Assembly (NCBI GenBank): GCA_937981665.1
Contig: CALJOJ010000029.1
Coordinates: 1-46,808, forward strand
Reading direction: 5' to 3'
DNA from: an uncultured Rubritalea sp.
GTDB taxonomy: Bacteria; Verrucomicrobiota; Verrucomicrobiia; Verrucomicrobiales; Akkermansiaceae
Length of the DNA stretch: 46,808 bases
A model generated the notes under the pieces. The model was not told the DNA's origin and made no database searches. It saw nothing but the letters and a program-made list of their open reading frames with translations. The translations under genes and the position numbers were made by a program. Each line of letters opens with the position of its first letter. Position 1 is the stretch's first letter. This document shows, one piece after another, positions 1-8,653 of the stretch.

Positions 1-309
1 GTTTTTGGCTACTTGCAAAAGGGAAAATAATTTGGTTACAATCTGTCATGCTCGTTAGTGGTTAGTTTTTTTGCGAAAATCCTTTAGCAATAAAGGTTCC
101 AACTAACGAGCGTATTTTTTAAGATGAAATATGGGGGATAAGAAGTATTTAATTCAATTAATTTAGGTTGGCGGAGGTTATCTAATCATTTTATTTTAAT
201 TAGCTGTGTGATCGATAAAAAGCATCTAAAAATGCAGCATGATTCTCTTGGGAACCCTTACAACATAGCAATGCGATATTGCCTCGAAGCCCTCTATAAA
301 ATGGTAGAT
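1..309. other. Non-coding left edge
   Basis: No convincing gene is seen here. The stretch is AT-rich and holds one clear structure, the hairpin at 48-113 listed separately. It lies downstream of the leftward operon that ends at 310, so it may hold that operon's 3' untranslated region and the end of a unit lying outside the window. Confidence 0.5.
48..120 (+). terminator. Two-tier hairpin followed by T-run
   Basis: Bases 50-59 (GCTCGTTAGT) are the exact reverse complement of 102-111, extendable by two pairs on the outside. Inside lies a second perfect stem, CCTTTA (81-86) with TAAAGG (91-96), closed by a GCAA (GNRA-type) tetraloop. A run of six T follows at 115-120. This could be a rightward terminator for a gene left of the window, or a small structured RNA. 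The pairing is seen directly; the function is inferred. Confidence 0.4.
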
Positions 310-822
310 TCATATAGTGACCTGTTTCCGGTTTGTGTACTTAACGAGGAGGTAATGAAAGATGAAATAGAGCGGAATGGCAAACCATGGGGCGATGACT
401 GCCCAGGCTTCTATGCCGTAGAGAGCGGTCATGCCGAAGTCCTTAGTGAACTGTGGTGGGTCATCTTTAAACTTCATCAACAACTGCGGGACGCTGAAGG
501 GGATATGTGGAGCTCCATTCATATTCTCGCCAATGCGGATGAAGACGAGAATAAGCCCCAGATGTAATGGATAGAAAATGCTCTTGAACAGCATCAAAAA
601 GGGGATGTTCAGGCGTAAAATACTGCCGAAAAGAACACTGAGCAGATTCGTAGTTCCCATCACAGGAAAGGCTGAGATAACGGGAGAGATAGCCATGGCA
701 AGAGCTATCTTCTCTTTCGATGTTCCGTGAGTCAGCTGCTTTTGGATAGGAGCTACTACAAACTTCCTCCATAGCCTGGAGAGTCTACCTGGCTCTTTCT
801 CTACTGGTATTTCTACTGTCAA
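310..822 (-). CDS. DUF2062-like membrane protein
   Basis: A 170-residue protein with a short basic N-terminus (RLWRKFVVAPIQKQL) followed by hydrophobic segments at about 40-75, 82-100 and 135-160. The pattern 'SKEKIALAMAISPVISAFPVMG' resembles the DUF2062 signature, in which a Ser/Pro-rich motif enters a small-residue helix. The DUF2062 function is unknown; members are inner-membrane proteins. It is the last gene of the leftward lipid-modifying operon, 15 bp after the methyltransferase gene, so it is probably co-transcribed. The family assignment is moderate because the similarity is mainly in the first membrane segment. An ORF on the opposite strand (208-567) overlaps it and is judged spurious. 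Confidence 0.65.
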   Translation of the reverse strand: MTVEIPVEKEPGRLSRLWRKFVVAPIQKQLTHGTSKEKIALAMAISPVISAFPVMGTTNLLSVLFGSILRLNIPFLMLFKSIFYPLHLGLILVFIRIGENMNGAPHIPFSVPQLLMKFKDDPPQFTKDFGMTALYGIEAWAVIAPWFAIPLYFIFHYLLVKYTNRKQVTI

Positions 823-837
823 ATTTTCGATTAACTG

Positions 838-2130
838 CTAATTTTTAGTCCTAGAAGGATGGTTTCTTACAGGGGTAAGCTTTTCATTGTTAGGCTTCGT
901 ATAGATCGCCTGCACCACGGAGATATTACGCGTTTGAAAGGCGGCTTCACAGTACTTTAGGTAGTAGTTCCACTTACGGATGAAGGTCTCGCTGAAGCCT
1001 TGTTTTCTTACCGTAGGGAGTTCGGCGTTGAAGCGGTCGTACCACGCGCTAAGTGTCTTCGCGTAGTCGATGCCCATGTCATCTATCTGGAAGGCAGTTA
1101 GCTCGCCAGTCTTCTTCATCACCTGCGCGATGCGGCCTGTTGAGAGAAGCAGTGAGCCCGGGAAAATATGTCGCTGGATGAAGTCCACGCCCTGCTTGAG
1201 TCCCTCATATCTACAGTCTGGAACGGTGATGATCTGGATACCGAGCGCTCCATCTGGTTTCAATAGCTCGTTACATTTTTTAAAGTAAACAGGTAGATAT
1301 TTATCTCCCACCGCCTCTAACATTTCTATAGAAACAATATGATCAAACTGCCCCTCGATCTCGCGGTAGTCCTGCATTCTTAGCTCCACGCGGTCTTCCA
1401 AGCCAGCTTTCTTTACGCGGTCGAGTGCGTAGTTCAGCTGCTCTTGTGAAATAGTGACTCCAGTAATTTTACAGCCGTAGTGAGTAGCAGCGTGACAAGC
1501 GAACCCTCCCCAGCCACAGCCTATCTCTAACACATGGTCGTCTTCTTTGAGTTGAAGCTTACGGCAGAGCGCATCATATTTTTCATACTGAGACTCTTCG
1601 AGTGTGGTGTCTTCATCGGTGAAAATGCCACTAGAATAAGTCATCGATGGGTCGAGGAATAGTTTATAAAACTCATTACCGAGGTCATAGTGTTCAGAGA
1701 TATTCTTCTTACTAGTACGGATCGTGTTCGCGCGTGCGATGTGGAATAGCTTGTTTAGAAACTTAAATTTATTGACCTTCTTTATCTTGTTAGATGACGC
1801 GTTCTTACCCATCTTCGCGTGCATGTTGCGGATGAACCAGGTGATGACTGCCTTGATGTCCGGAGTCTCCCAGACATCTGCCATGTAGGCTTCACCCATG
1901 CCTACGTTTCCGTATGCCACGCATTGTCTGAAGAATTCATTGTCGTCCTTGAGCTGTATCGTTGCTTCTATTTCATGACCTTCTTCTCCATATTGCTTAG
2001 AAGTTCCGTCGCTGTATTTTAACAACAGTCCGCCAACAGGCATCCCTGTTAAGATCTTCTGAATGACTTTGTGCTGCCAGCAATACTGATTAGTTTCGCA
2101 GGGTGATGGATCGGCTTTACTTGATGGCAT
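838..2130 (-). CDS. cfa: Cyclopropane-fatty-acyl-phospholipid synthase family methyltransferase
   Basis: A 430-residue SAM-dependent methyltransferase acting on unsaturated acyl chains of membrane phospholipids. Visible marks are the lipid/bicarbonate-site motif HYDLGNEFYKLFLD (about 147-160), MTYSSGIF (163-170), the SAM-binding motif EIGCGWGGF (202-210) and, near the C-terminus, YYLKYCEAAFQTR, which carries the cysteine conserved in CFA synthases. The length suits the family (E. coli Cfa is about 380). It lies 2 bp from the DUF1365 gene and behind an FAD oxidoreductase, the arrangement typical of singlet-oxygen/ECF-ChrR regulons rather than of the stationary-phase cfa gene. Related operons can make cyclopropane, methylated or furan fatty acids; which product applies here cannot be told from sequence. 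Confidence 0.9.
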   Translation of the reverse strand: MPSSKADPSPCETNQYCWQHKVIQKILTGMPVGGLLLKYSDGTSKQYGEEGHEIEATIQLKDDNEFFRQCVAYGNVGMGEAYMADVWETPDIKAVITWFIRNMHAKMGKNASSNKIKKVNKFKFLNKLFHIARANTIRTSKKNISEHYDLGNEFYKLFLDPSMTYSSGIFTDEDTTLEESQYEKYDALCRKLQLKEDDHVLEIGCGWGGFACHAATHYGCKITGVTISQEQLNYALDRVKKAGLEDRVELRMQDYREIEGQFDHIVSIEMLEAVGDKYLPVYFKKCNELLKPDGALGIQIITVPDCRYEGLKQGVDFIQRHIFPGSLLLSTGRIAQVMKKTGELTAFQIDDMGIDYAKTLSAWYDRFNAELPTVRKQGFSETFIRKWNYYLKYCEAAFQTRNISVVQAIYTKPNNEKLTPVRNHPSRTKN

Positions 2131-2132
2131 GA

Positions 2133-2927
2133 TTATTTTTTGGTGAGACTTTGGTGTGGACGGAGGACATCAGTTTGCTGTGATGCTGTCGTCTTTTTGT
2201 TAGAAATCGGAAATTTTTTGATCCACATGATGAGTGCGTGCCAGTGGATGAGGAAAATGACGCGGAGCGTGAGTAGAGGATAGCGAACGATGTACCAGCC
2301 TAGCCTTGCTGAGCTGAGAGGTTTCTTCACACCTCGGATCGTGCTGACTAGAACTAGACCATCATCATTCTCATCATTGATATTGATAGACCACTTTTCA
2401 TCCTTAGGCCCGATTTGGAAATCAAAATAATCATCCACCTCTGAAAAAGGTGATACATAGAAGTCCTTATTAGTTCTAAGTCTTAGCCAATTTTGTTTGT
2501 GAGACTCATCGATAAAAAAGAGTTTCTTCTCTAGATAAGTATTCCCGACCTCTGCTACTGCCGCGATGGTCTTACCCTCAGCATCATCGAGATAATAGAA
2601 TGAAACTGGATTAAACTGATAGCCGAATACGCGAGGGAACGTCTTCAGGGTGATGCGTGCTACTTTATCTAGATCGATGTCCTGATCAGCTAAGTAGTCG
2701 AGCAGCTTTTCCTTTATGCTACCTCCGCCCTCAGTGAGATAGTCACTATCTCGGATAGCGTAGATGTTCCATTTGTTTTGGCTGAAGAGCCAGTGCTTCT
2801 TAGCAAGGATGTTAGTCACTAGATCATCGAGATCTAGTGACATCATAAACACCGAATAAGCGAATTCCCGCTCTACTGGTCGGAGTCTTTTATGGAAGAT
2901 TCTGCATTGATACAGAGCCGAGTTCAC
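2133..2927 (-). CDS. DUF1365 family protein
   Basis: A 264-residue protein that begins with the family's characteristic opening, 'LYQCRIFHKRLRPVEREFAY', and contains FGYQFNPVSFYYLDD at about 98-112, both hallmarks of DUF1365. No enzymatic activity is established for the family. It is nearly always encoded between an FAD-dependent oxidoreductase and a CFA-type methyltransferase, as here, implying a role in the same fatty-acid modification. Its start overlaps the oxidoreductase stop by 4 bp, so translation is probably coupled. A hydrophobic stretch near 215-235 (PLLTLRVIFLIHWHALIMWI) may anchor it to the membrane. Confidence 0.88.
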   Translation of the reverse strand: MNSALYQCRIFHKRLRPVEREFAYSVFMMSLDLDDLVTNILAKKHWLFSQNKWNIYAIRDSDYLTEGGGSIKEKLLDYLADQDIDLDKVARITLKTFPRVFGYQFNPVSFYYLDDAEGKTIAAVAEVGNTYLEKKLFFIDESHKQNWLRLRTNKDFYVSPFSEVDDYFDFQIGPKDEKWSININDENDDGLVLVSTIRGVKKPLSSARLGWYIVRYPLLTLRVIFLIHWHALIMWIKKFPISNKKTTASQQTDVLRPHQSLTKK

Positions 2928-4219
2928 TTCCAGACCTCCCGCTCTAACAGAATTTCACAGAGGTTCACAGCCGATAGAAGCCCGTCTTCATGGAAGCCAT
3001 ACCTCTGCCAAGCACCTACGAAAAATGTATTGGTCTCCTCGACACCTTGCTGGTGCAGTTTCGGGATATCTTTCTGAGCCACGATGGCTGTTAGATCGAA
3101 AAGTGGGTGGTGGTACTCGATAGTTCTAAGCACGTTGTTAGGGTCACGTATCGGGTTGATAGTGACAAAATATTCAGTTTCCTCGGAGACACCTTGTAGG
3201 GAGTTCATCCAGTAATGAGTAGAGGTTCTGAGCCCTTCATCAGTCTGCTGGATTTCGTAATTCCAAGATGCCCAGCACGGCTTATTCTTCGGCATGACGC
3301 TTATGTCAGAGTGCATCACGGCTTTATTCGGCTGGTAGTTAAAGGCAGAAAGGACTGCTTTCTCAGTATCGGTAGGATCAGCCAGTAGCTTGAGTGAGTC
3401 ATCACCATGAGTACCGAAAATAACGTAGTCATAGGTAGCGATGCCATTTTTAGAGGTGACCTCTACTCCCTCAGAAGTACGTCTCACTGACTGGACAGGG
3501 TTACTAATCTGAATCTGATCACGGAAGGGTGCTGTGATTTTAGTGACGTAAGATTTAGCCCCATCACAGACTGTGCGCCATTGCTTACGTTTCCCCACTG
3601 CTAGGAATCCATGGTTTTTCCAGAATCTCAGTAGAGTGATCGCTGGAAATTGTTCTATTTTATCCGGTGGGCTAGACCAGACAGCAGATGCCATTGGAAC
3701 GAGATACCAACGGAGAAAATTTTCACCATAACCACGGTGCTCTACATACTCACGCAGGGTCAGCTTGTGTAATTCCTCATTTTCTATGTCCTCAAGAGCA
3801 TCTGTATTGAAGTTCTTTATCTTGAAAAGCATCTTCCAGAACTTAAGGTTAAAAATATTTTTGCGCTGGCCAAAGATCTCGTTCATCTTACCACCATTGT
3901 ATTCCAGTCCATCCGGCAGATGGTTAACCGAGAATGACATACAGGTCTTCTTGGTCTTTACATCGAGCTCAGCAAATAGCTTTGTTAGATGCGGATAGGT
4001 ATCTTCATTATACACCATGAATCCAGTATCAATAGGCACATCCTTACTGCCTTCTTTGATGGTGACAGTATTTGTATGACCACCGATGTAGTCATTTGCC
4101 TCGTAAAGAGTGAGATCCACATCCTCCTTGAGGAAGTGGGCGCAGCCGAGTCCAGAGATGCCGAGTCCTATGATGGCGACGGATGGCTTACGTTCGCTTT
4201 GAGTGCTGTCAGATGACAT
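2924..4219 (-). CDS. NAD(P)/FAD-dependent oxidoreductase (amine-oxidase fold)
   Basis: A 431-residue flavoprotein. The N-terminal dinucleotide-binding motif is AIIGLGISGLGCAHF (about 15-29), followed by the acidic ribose-binding residue in LTLYEANDYIGGHTNTV, a GGHT motif typical of the amine-oxidase/phytoene-desaturase superfamily. The substrate is unknown. Genes of this type sit directly upstream of DUF1365 and CFA-type methyltransferase genes in stress-regulated lipid operons and may desaturate or oxidise acyl chains; that role is inference. Its stop overlaps the DUF1365 start. An 8-bp gap separates it from the desaturase gene upstream. Confidence 0.85.
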   Translation of the reverse strand: MSSDSTQSERKPSVAIIGLGISGLGCAHFLKEDVDLTLYEANDYIGGHTNTVTIKEGSKDVPIDTGFMVYNEDTYPHLTKLFAELDVKTKKTCMSFSVNHLPDGLEYNGGKMNEIFGQRKNIFNLKFWKMLFKIKNFNTDALEDIENEELHKLTLREYVEHRGYGENFLRWYLVPMASAVWSSPPDKIEQFPAITLLRFWKNHGFLAVGKRKQWRTVCDGAKSYVTKITAPFRDQIQISNPVQSVRRTSEGVEVTSKNGIATYDYVIFGTHGDDSLKLLADPTDTEKAVLSAFNYQPNKAVMHSDISVMPKNKPCWASWNYEIQQTDEGLRTSTHYWMNSLQGVSEETEYFVTINPIRDPNNVLRTIEYHHPLFDLTAIVAQKDIPKLHQQGVEETNTFFVGAWQRYGFHEDGLLSAVNLCEILLEREVWK

Positions 4220-4227
4220 GTGAGATA

Positions 4228-5199
4228 TTAGGATGTGATGTTATTGTGCTCTTCAAGGAGCTTTTCTGGAACACGTTTTAAATCTTTAATCAAACCAAGC
4301 CAAGCCATGATTTTAAGTCCATAATAAGTAATGTCTATTTCCCACCATTTAAAGCCTTGGCGGGTGCTGTGTGGGTAACGGTGATGATTGTTATGCCAGC
4401 CCTCGCCGAGAGTGATGATGGCTAAAATGAAGCTGTTCCGGCTATCGTCATCAGTCTCATAGCGCTGCTTTCCCCAGACGTGTGCCATCGAGTTTATCAT
4501 CAGAGTACCATGTAATAAGAACACCGTACTGACGAAAAATGTCCATACGAAGAACTGTCCAGCAGTCACTCCGAGCGATGGATAGAAAGCCTCTAACAGA
4601 TAGCCAAGACCGTACATAGCGGCACCATAGAGATAAGGCACCAGCTGATCATAGCGGTTTAGAAAAACCAGTTCAGGGTACTTCGCGAGATCCTTAATCT
4701 GACTATAGTCTGTGGGGAAATTTCGCTTACAAGTGATCCACCCTATGTGTGACCACCAGAAGCCTTTGACCCCTGGCGAGTGGATATCCTCCTCGGTGTC
4801 CGAGTGCTTATGATGGTGCCGGTGGTTCGCCGCCCACCAGAGTGCGCCACGTTGCAGTGATGTATTTCCCCAGACCGCCATAACGAACTGCATGAAGCGG
4901 CTAGTCTTAAAAGTGCGGTGAGAAAAATAGCGGTGATAAAACCCAGTGATGGCAAACATACGCAACACGTAGAGCACTATCGCGGCGATCACTGCGGTAG
5001 GGCTCCAGCCCACCCAGATAAGGAAAAACAGTCCCAAATGGAGAATGATGAATGGAATACAGCGCTCCCAGTCCACCTTCTCAGCCAGTTCTCTCGGGTT
5101 CTCTATACGCTTGAAGTCCGAGTCTAGCCAGTGACCTAGCATGTCACGGAGTCTAGATTTAATCGAGGGTTCAGAGCGGGATTGAAGATCTTCTTTCAT
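4228..5199 (-). CDS. Membrane acyl-lipid/acyl-CoA desaturase (stearoyl desaturase type)
   Basis: A 323-residue integral-membrane di-iron desaturase that introduces a cis double bond into acyl chains. The three histidine boxes are intact: HRYFSH (89-94), HRHHH (126-130) and HNNHH (269-273). Hydrophobic spans lie at about 49-85 and 187-235. It is encoded between the NTF2-like lipoprotein and the FAD oxidoreductase. The inference from context is that it supplies unsaturated acyl chains as substrate for the methyltransferase of the same operon. The length and motif spacing are normal for the family. Confidence 0.9.
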   Translation of the reverse strand: MKEDLQSRSEPSIKSRLRDMLGHWLDSDFKRIENPRELAEKVDWERCIPFIILHLGLFFLIWVGWSPTAVIAAIVLYVLRMFAITGFYHRYFSHRTFKTSRFMQFVMAVWGNTSLQRGALWWAANHRHHHKHSDTEEDIHSPGVKGFWWSHIGWITCKRNFPTDYSQIKDLAKYPELVFLNRYDQLVPYLYGAAMYGLGYLLEAFYPSLGVTAGQFFVWTFFVSTVFLLHGTLMINSMAHVWGKQRYETDDDSRNSFILAIITLGEGWHNNHHRYPHSTRQGFKWWEIDITYYGLKIMAWLGLIKDLKRVPEKLLEEHNNITS

Positions 5200-5207
5200 C
5201 TCAGATA

Positions 5208-5816
5208 TTATAGTCGTTTCTTCACCAGACGAATACCACCACCTACTAGTGGAACATGCTCGAACAGCCCGGTTGATGAATCCCAGAAATCTTGATGGAG
5301 CAGCACCTTACCATCATTATCGAAAATGACATGAGACATGCCTACTGAGATTATTTCTTCACCCCTAGCTAGTTTAGGAGCGCTAAACTTCATCGTCCAG
5401 CGGAAGTAATAGCCTTTATCTGTGGTCGCAACATCATCTATCTTCAATGAATAATCAGTCATTGTTTTAGACGTTTTAATAAAATGTGCCCTGATCTGCT
5501 CTCTGTTAGTCAGCGTCTTCAGCGTGTCATTAAGGTAGGCATCTTCGGCATAAACATTGGCTATTTCACGCTCTATATATTCCTGAGAACCAATATTGCA
5601 GAGAAAGTCTGACACCTGCTGTATCGCTTTCTCTGCCTGCTCTGGAGTTAGTTCAGCAGCCTTCGAGTTCGCCTCAGACTTCGCCTTATTGTATGTAGTT
5701 ACCTGTTCGTTCATCGTCGTATTAATGCTACAGCCAGCCATGGAAATGATGCCCAGACACAGGATGAGTCCTAGCCATCCTACCCAGGGAAATAATTGTA
5801 ATAGTCGTTTCTTCAT
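5208..5816 (-). CDS. NTF2/SnoaL-like lipoprotein
   Basis: A 202-residue protein with a lipoprotein signal peptide: basic MKKRLLQ, a hydrophobic core and a lipobox ending ...ISMAGC with the acylated cysteine at about residue 29. The mature part reads like an NTF2/SnoaL-type alpha+beta cone (about 60-190), for example 'YFRWTMKFSAPKLARGEEI' and 'DGKVLLHQDFWDSSTGLFE'. Proteins of this type often accompany DUF1365/CFA clusters; the role is unknown, possibly lipid binding at the inner face of the outer membrane. It is the first gene of the leftward operon, which ends at 310, and its promoter must lie in the 175-bp divergent gap to 5992. Confidence 0.8.
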   Translation of the reverse strand: MKKRLLQLFPWVGWLGLILCLGIISMAGCSINTTMNEQVTTYNKAKSEANSKAAELTPEQAEKAIQQVSDFLCNIGSQEYIEREIANVYAEDAYLNDTLKTLTNREQIRAHFIKTSKTMTDYSLKIDDVATTDKGYYFRWTMKFSAPKLARGEEIISVGMSHVIFDNDGKVLLHQDFWDSSTGLFEHVPLVGGGIRLVKKRL

Positions 5817-5991
5817 TATTAGATTACCAGCATATGTTTCAGCTAGAACGCTAACCTAGCATATTTAGATGCATCGCGCGCATATTTTTCTTTTTAGTTC
5901 AGCTTATCGTGCGCACTGTGACATTCTAACTAATTACTTCTAAATCCAATATGGATTAGCTCCATTATTGAATAACTCTAACAACTAAATC
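5817..5991. promoter_or_regulatory. Divergent intergenic promoter region
   Basis: This 175-bp gap separates the start of the leftward lipid operon from the rightward photorepair genes, so both promoters must lie here. It is AT-rich. I see no unambiguous sigma-70 promoter. TGTGACATT at about 5917-5925 resembles TGACATT repeats upstream of the ECF sigma gene (10341-10356), which could reflect shared control, but this is weak. Confidence 0.4.
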
Positions 5992-6294
5992 ATGATGATC
6001 CTCGACCCACAATACCTCACCCTCGCCATGGCTGATAGCCTAGGTGGTTTCGCTATTATCTACGTTATCGCTGTATTCATTATTCATATCATAATGGGTA
6101 TGGTTGTCTTCAAAGATGCGGATAAACTTGAATCCGAAGAAATGGATCTGTTTTTGTTTCACCCAATGATGTGGGGCTTTGTTGTCTTCGTATTTGGACT
6201 CGCTGGTATTGCTGTCTATTGGGCAGTTCACTATTCTTCACTCAGAGACTCACGCCCATCAGGCGATCTGAGCGACAATGACGGAGGCTCATAG
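5992..6294 (+). CDS. Small two-helix membrane protein, unknown function
   Basis: A 100-residue protein of no recognised family. Two hydrophobic segments are visible at about 17-41 (GGFAIIYVIAVFIIHIIMG) and 58-80 (MMWGFVVFVFGLAGIAVYW), separated by a short charged loop (KDADKLESEEMD), with a polar C-terminal tail rich in S, D and G. It is the first gene rightward of the divergent gap shared with the lipid operon, so it may be part of the same stress response. A second ATG three bases downstream could be the start. Confidence 0.65.
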   Translation: MMILDPQYLTLAMADSLGGFAIIYVIAVFIIHIIMGMVVFKDADKLESEEMDLFLFHPMMWGFVVFVFGLAGIAVYWAVHYSSLRDSRPSGDLSDNDGGS

Positions 6295-6331
6295 TAGTGG
6301 TATAACAATTTATACGTCGCAGTGCTTCATC

Positions 6332-6349
6332 TTTCAGAACTTTCTGAAA
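6332..6349 (+). other. Short hairpin downstream of the small membrane protein gene
   Basis: TTTCAGA (6332-6338) and TCTGAAA (6343-6349) form a perfect 7-bp stem with an ACTT loop, 38 bp after the stop at 6294. No T-run follows, so it is at best a weak terminator or an RNA-stability hairpin. Confidence 0.3.
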
Positions 6350-6400
6350 AATAAGTAATCTTAGTTTGCTGCTGATCTGGTTTTGTGTCATGTTGAGATC

Positions 6401-7108
6401 ATGAATAAAACGGTGTTAATCGTAGGTGGTAATAGTGGGATAGGCGCAGAGGTTGTTAGTAAATGTTTGGCAGCGGGCGATGACGTGCATCTAGTGTTGC
6501 GTAGCCCTGATGAGATATCGGCTTCAGTAACTAGTAAGCAAGTCTATGATGCACGAAACACCGACGCCGAGACTCTCGTTTTACCCGATGTTCTAGACAC
6601 AGTGATTTATTGCCCAGGGACGATTCGGCTGAAGCCATTTCACCGTATGACTGCAGAGGATATGCTTGAGGATATGGAGGTGAATGCCTTCGGTGCGGCT
6701 AAGATGATCCAAGCAGTACTCCCTAAGCTGAAGAAATCTCAAACTGCTGGCGGACCATCGGTAGTGATGTTCTCATCGGTAGCAGCGCAGACTGGATTGG
6801 CATTCCATGCTTCTATCAGTATGGCGAAGGCTGCTGTGGAAGGCCTCACCTTGAGTCTAGCCAGTGAGCTAGCACCAGCTGGCATAAGAGTAAACGCGAT
6901 AGCCCCATCTCTAACAGACACACCACTAGCCGCTGCCTTATTGAATAGCGATGCCAAGCGTGAAGCATGTGCATCCAGACACCCTATCAATAAAGTAGGC
7001 ACCGCCACTGGAATAGCAGGGCTGGTGAACTACCTTATCAGTGAAGATGCCGCCTTTGTCACTGGACAGATATTTAAAGTAGACGGAGGAATGAGCGCTC
7101 TGAAATAA
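6401..7108 (+). CDS. Short-chain dehydrogenase/reductase family protein
   Basis: A 235-residue Rossmann-fold SDR. The cofactor motif GGNSGIG (9-15) is intact, and the C-terminal half has the usual IRVNAIAPSLTDTPL and VDGGMSALK signatures. At the catalytic site Ser126 is present, but the Tyr of YxxxK is replaced: the sequence reads ISMAK (139-143), Lys kept and Tyr lost. It may bind nucleotide without classic reductase activity. The ATG at 6401 is preferred over an upstream TTG (6383) because the glycine motif then sits at the normal distance. It precedes the DUF2867 and photolyase genes on the same strand. Confidence 0.85.
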   Translation: MNKTVLIVGGNSGIGAEVVSKCLAAGDDVHLVLRSPDEISASVTSKQVYDARNTDAETLVLPDVLDTVIYCPGTIRLKPFHRMTAEDMLEDMEVNAFGAAKMIQAVLPKLKKSQTAGGPSVVMFSSVAAQTGLAFHASISMAKAAVEGLTLSLASELAPAGIRVNAIAPSLTDTPLAAALLNSDAKREACASRHPINKVGTATGIAGLVNYLISEDAAFVTGQIFKVDGGMSALK

Positions 7109-7129
7109 AGAAGTCACTCGTGAACTCAT

Positions 7130-8653
7130 ATGGATAGATCTGATAAACAGCCCCAAGCTACACAGAAGAATGTCCTAGTCACTGGAGCGAGTGGCTACAT
7201 AGGGACACGTCTCATCCATGCATTAGGCGAGCGCGGCTATCGTATCATTGCTGTTGTCAGAAATAAAAAGCGTATCCGTGAAGACCTCATAGGCTCACTA
7301 GGAGACCAGTTAGAAATCATTGAGGCAGATCTTAGTAGCTCAGATTTACCTAAGATCACCCAGAAGATAGACGCTGCTTATTATCTAGTTCACTCGATGA
7401 GTGGCGCGGGTGACTTCATCGATGCAGAGGCTCAGTGTGCTCACCATTTCACAGCATGGATGAAAGATTCAAGCTGTGACCAGATCGTCTACTTAGGAGC
7501 ACTATTACCCTCAGAACTCAAGCGTACATCAGAAAATGATAGACTGTCAGATCACCTGAAATCTCGCGAAAAGGTGAAAGATATCCTCGCCACCTCAGAG
7601 ATCCCACTGACCACGCTACGCGCCTCTATCATCGTGGGTAGCGGTAGTGGCAGCTTCGAGATCATCAGAGACTTAGTAGAAAAACTACCAGTGATGCTCA
7701 CTCCAGAATGGGTGCGTACTGAGTGCCAGCCCATCGCTATCCGTAACATCATTTACTATCTAGTAGGAGTCGTGGAGAACGAGGAATGTATCGGAAAAGA
7801 CTACGATGTGGGTGGACCAGAAACCATGAACTACGGCGCTATGCTGCGAAGATACGCTAAGATCCGCGGCTTAAAGCGTCTCATCATTCCTGTGCCATTC
7901 ATGAGTGCTAAAGTTTCCTCACACTGGGTGAAAATGTTTACTGCTACGAACTACTACCTAGCTAGGAATCTCATCGACAGCCTGAGCATGAAAACAGTCT
8001 GTCAGAGTAATGAGATCCGCGAGGTCATCCCACAAGAGATGCTAAGCTATGACGAAGCTATCGTGAGAGCATTTTCTAAGATTGCGCAGAATCGTGTACC
8101 TTCCACCTGGTATGGTTCTCTAGTGAGCGGCTCACTAAGCCATGACCAGCTCGCGAATGTCAACGTGCCAGAACACGGCGTGCATAGAGACAAGCGTCAA
8201 TGTAAAATCACTGCCAGCAGAGACGAATGCCTGGATTCCATCTGGAGTCTCGGAGGTAAGACAGGGTGGCCATCCATGCAGTCTGCATGGGAGATCCGCG
8301 GGCTAATGGATAAGATGGTAGGAGGCATAGGCATGCGCCGTGGCAGACGACACCCTACGAAGCTTCACACCGGTGATGCACTAGATTTCTGGCGAGTCAT
8401 CTTAGCTGACCGCGAGCGCGGGAGACTCATCCTCTATGCAGAAATGAAGCTACCTGGTGAGGCGTGGTTAGACTACGAGATAGACGGTGACGTAATGCAC
8501 CAAACCGCGACATTTAGGCCGAAGGGACTGTTGGGGCGTTTATATTGGTATTCAGTTTATCCATTACACTTTATCATTTTCCCGCAGATGCTGAAGCGTC
8601 TAGCTAGTGGCTGGAAGTCCCGCAGAGTAGTAAAACAATCAGAAACATCATGA
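7130..8653 (+). CDS. NAD(P)H-binding protein with C-terminal DUF2867
   Basis: A 507-residue two-part protein. The N-terminal atypical-SDR domain (about 14-300) starts with NVLVTGASGYIGTRLIHAL, an NmrA-like dinucleotide motif, and includes YYLVHSMSGAGDF. The C-terminal part (about 345-495) fits DUF2867: 'IWSLGGKTGWPSMQSAWEIR', then a region around GRLYWYSVYPLHFIIF. Function is unknown, and family members are often neighbours of photolyase-like genes. It lies 21 bp after the SDR, and its stop overlaps the photolyase start (ATGA, 8650-8653), so the two are probably translationally coupled. Confidence 0.85.
   Translation: MDRSDKQPQATQKNVLVTGASGYIGTRLIHALGERGYRIIAVVRNKKRIREDLIGSLGDQLEIIEADLSSSDLPKITQKIDAAYYLVHSMSGAGDFIDAEAQCAHHFTAWMKDSSCDQIVYLGALLPSELKRTSENDRLSDHLKSREKVKDILATSEIPLTTLRASIIVGSGSGSFEIIRDLVEKLPVMLTPEWVRTECQPIAIRNIIYYLVGVVENEECIGKDYDVGGPETMNYGAMLRRYAKIRGLKRLIIPVPFMSAKVSSHWVKMFTATNYYLARNLIDSLSMKTVCQSNEIREVIPQEMLSYDEAIVRAFSKIAQNRVPSTWYGSLVSGSLSHDQLANVNVPEHGVHRDKRQCKITASRDECLDSIWSLGGKTGWPSMQSAWEIRGLMDKMVGGIGMRRGRRHPTKLHTGDALDFWRVILADRERGRLILYAEMKLPGEAWLDYEIDGDVMHQTATFRPKGLLGRLYWYSVYPLHFIIFPQMLKRLASGWKSRRVVKQSETS

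Noticed and set aside
208-567. 119-codon ORF on the plus strand with GTG start
   Set aside because: It overlaps the DUF2062-like gene for most of its length on the opposite strand and resembles no family; the minus-strand gene has membrane-protein composition and operon context.
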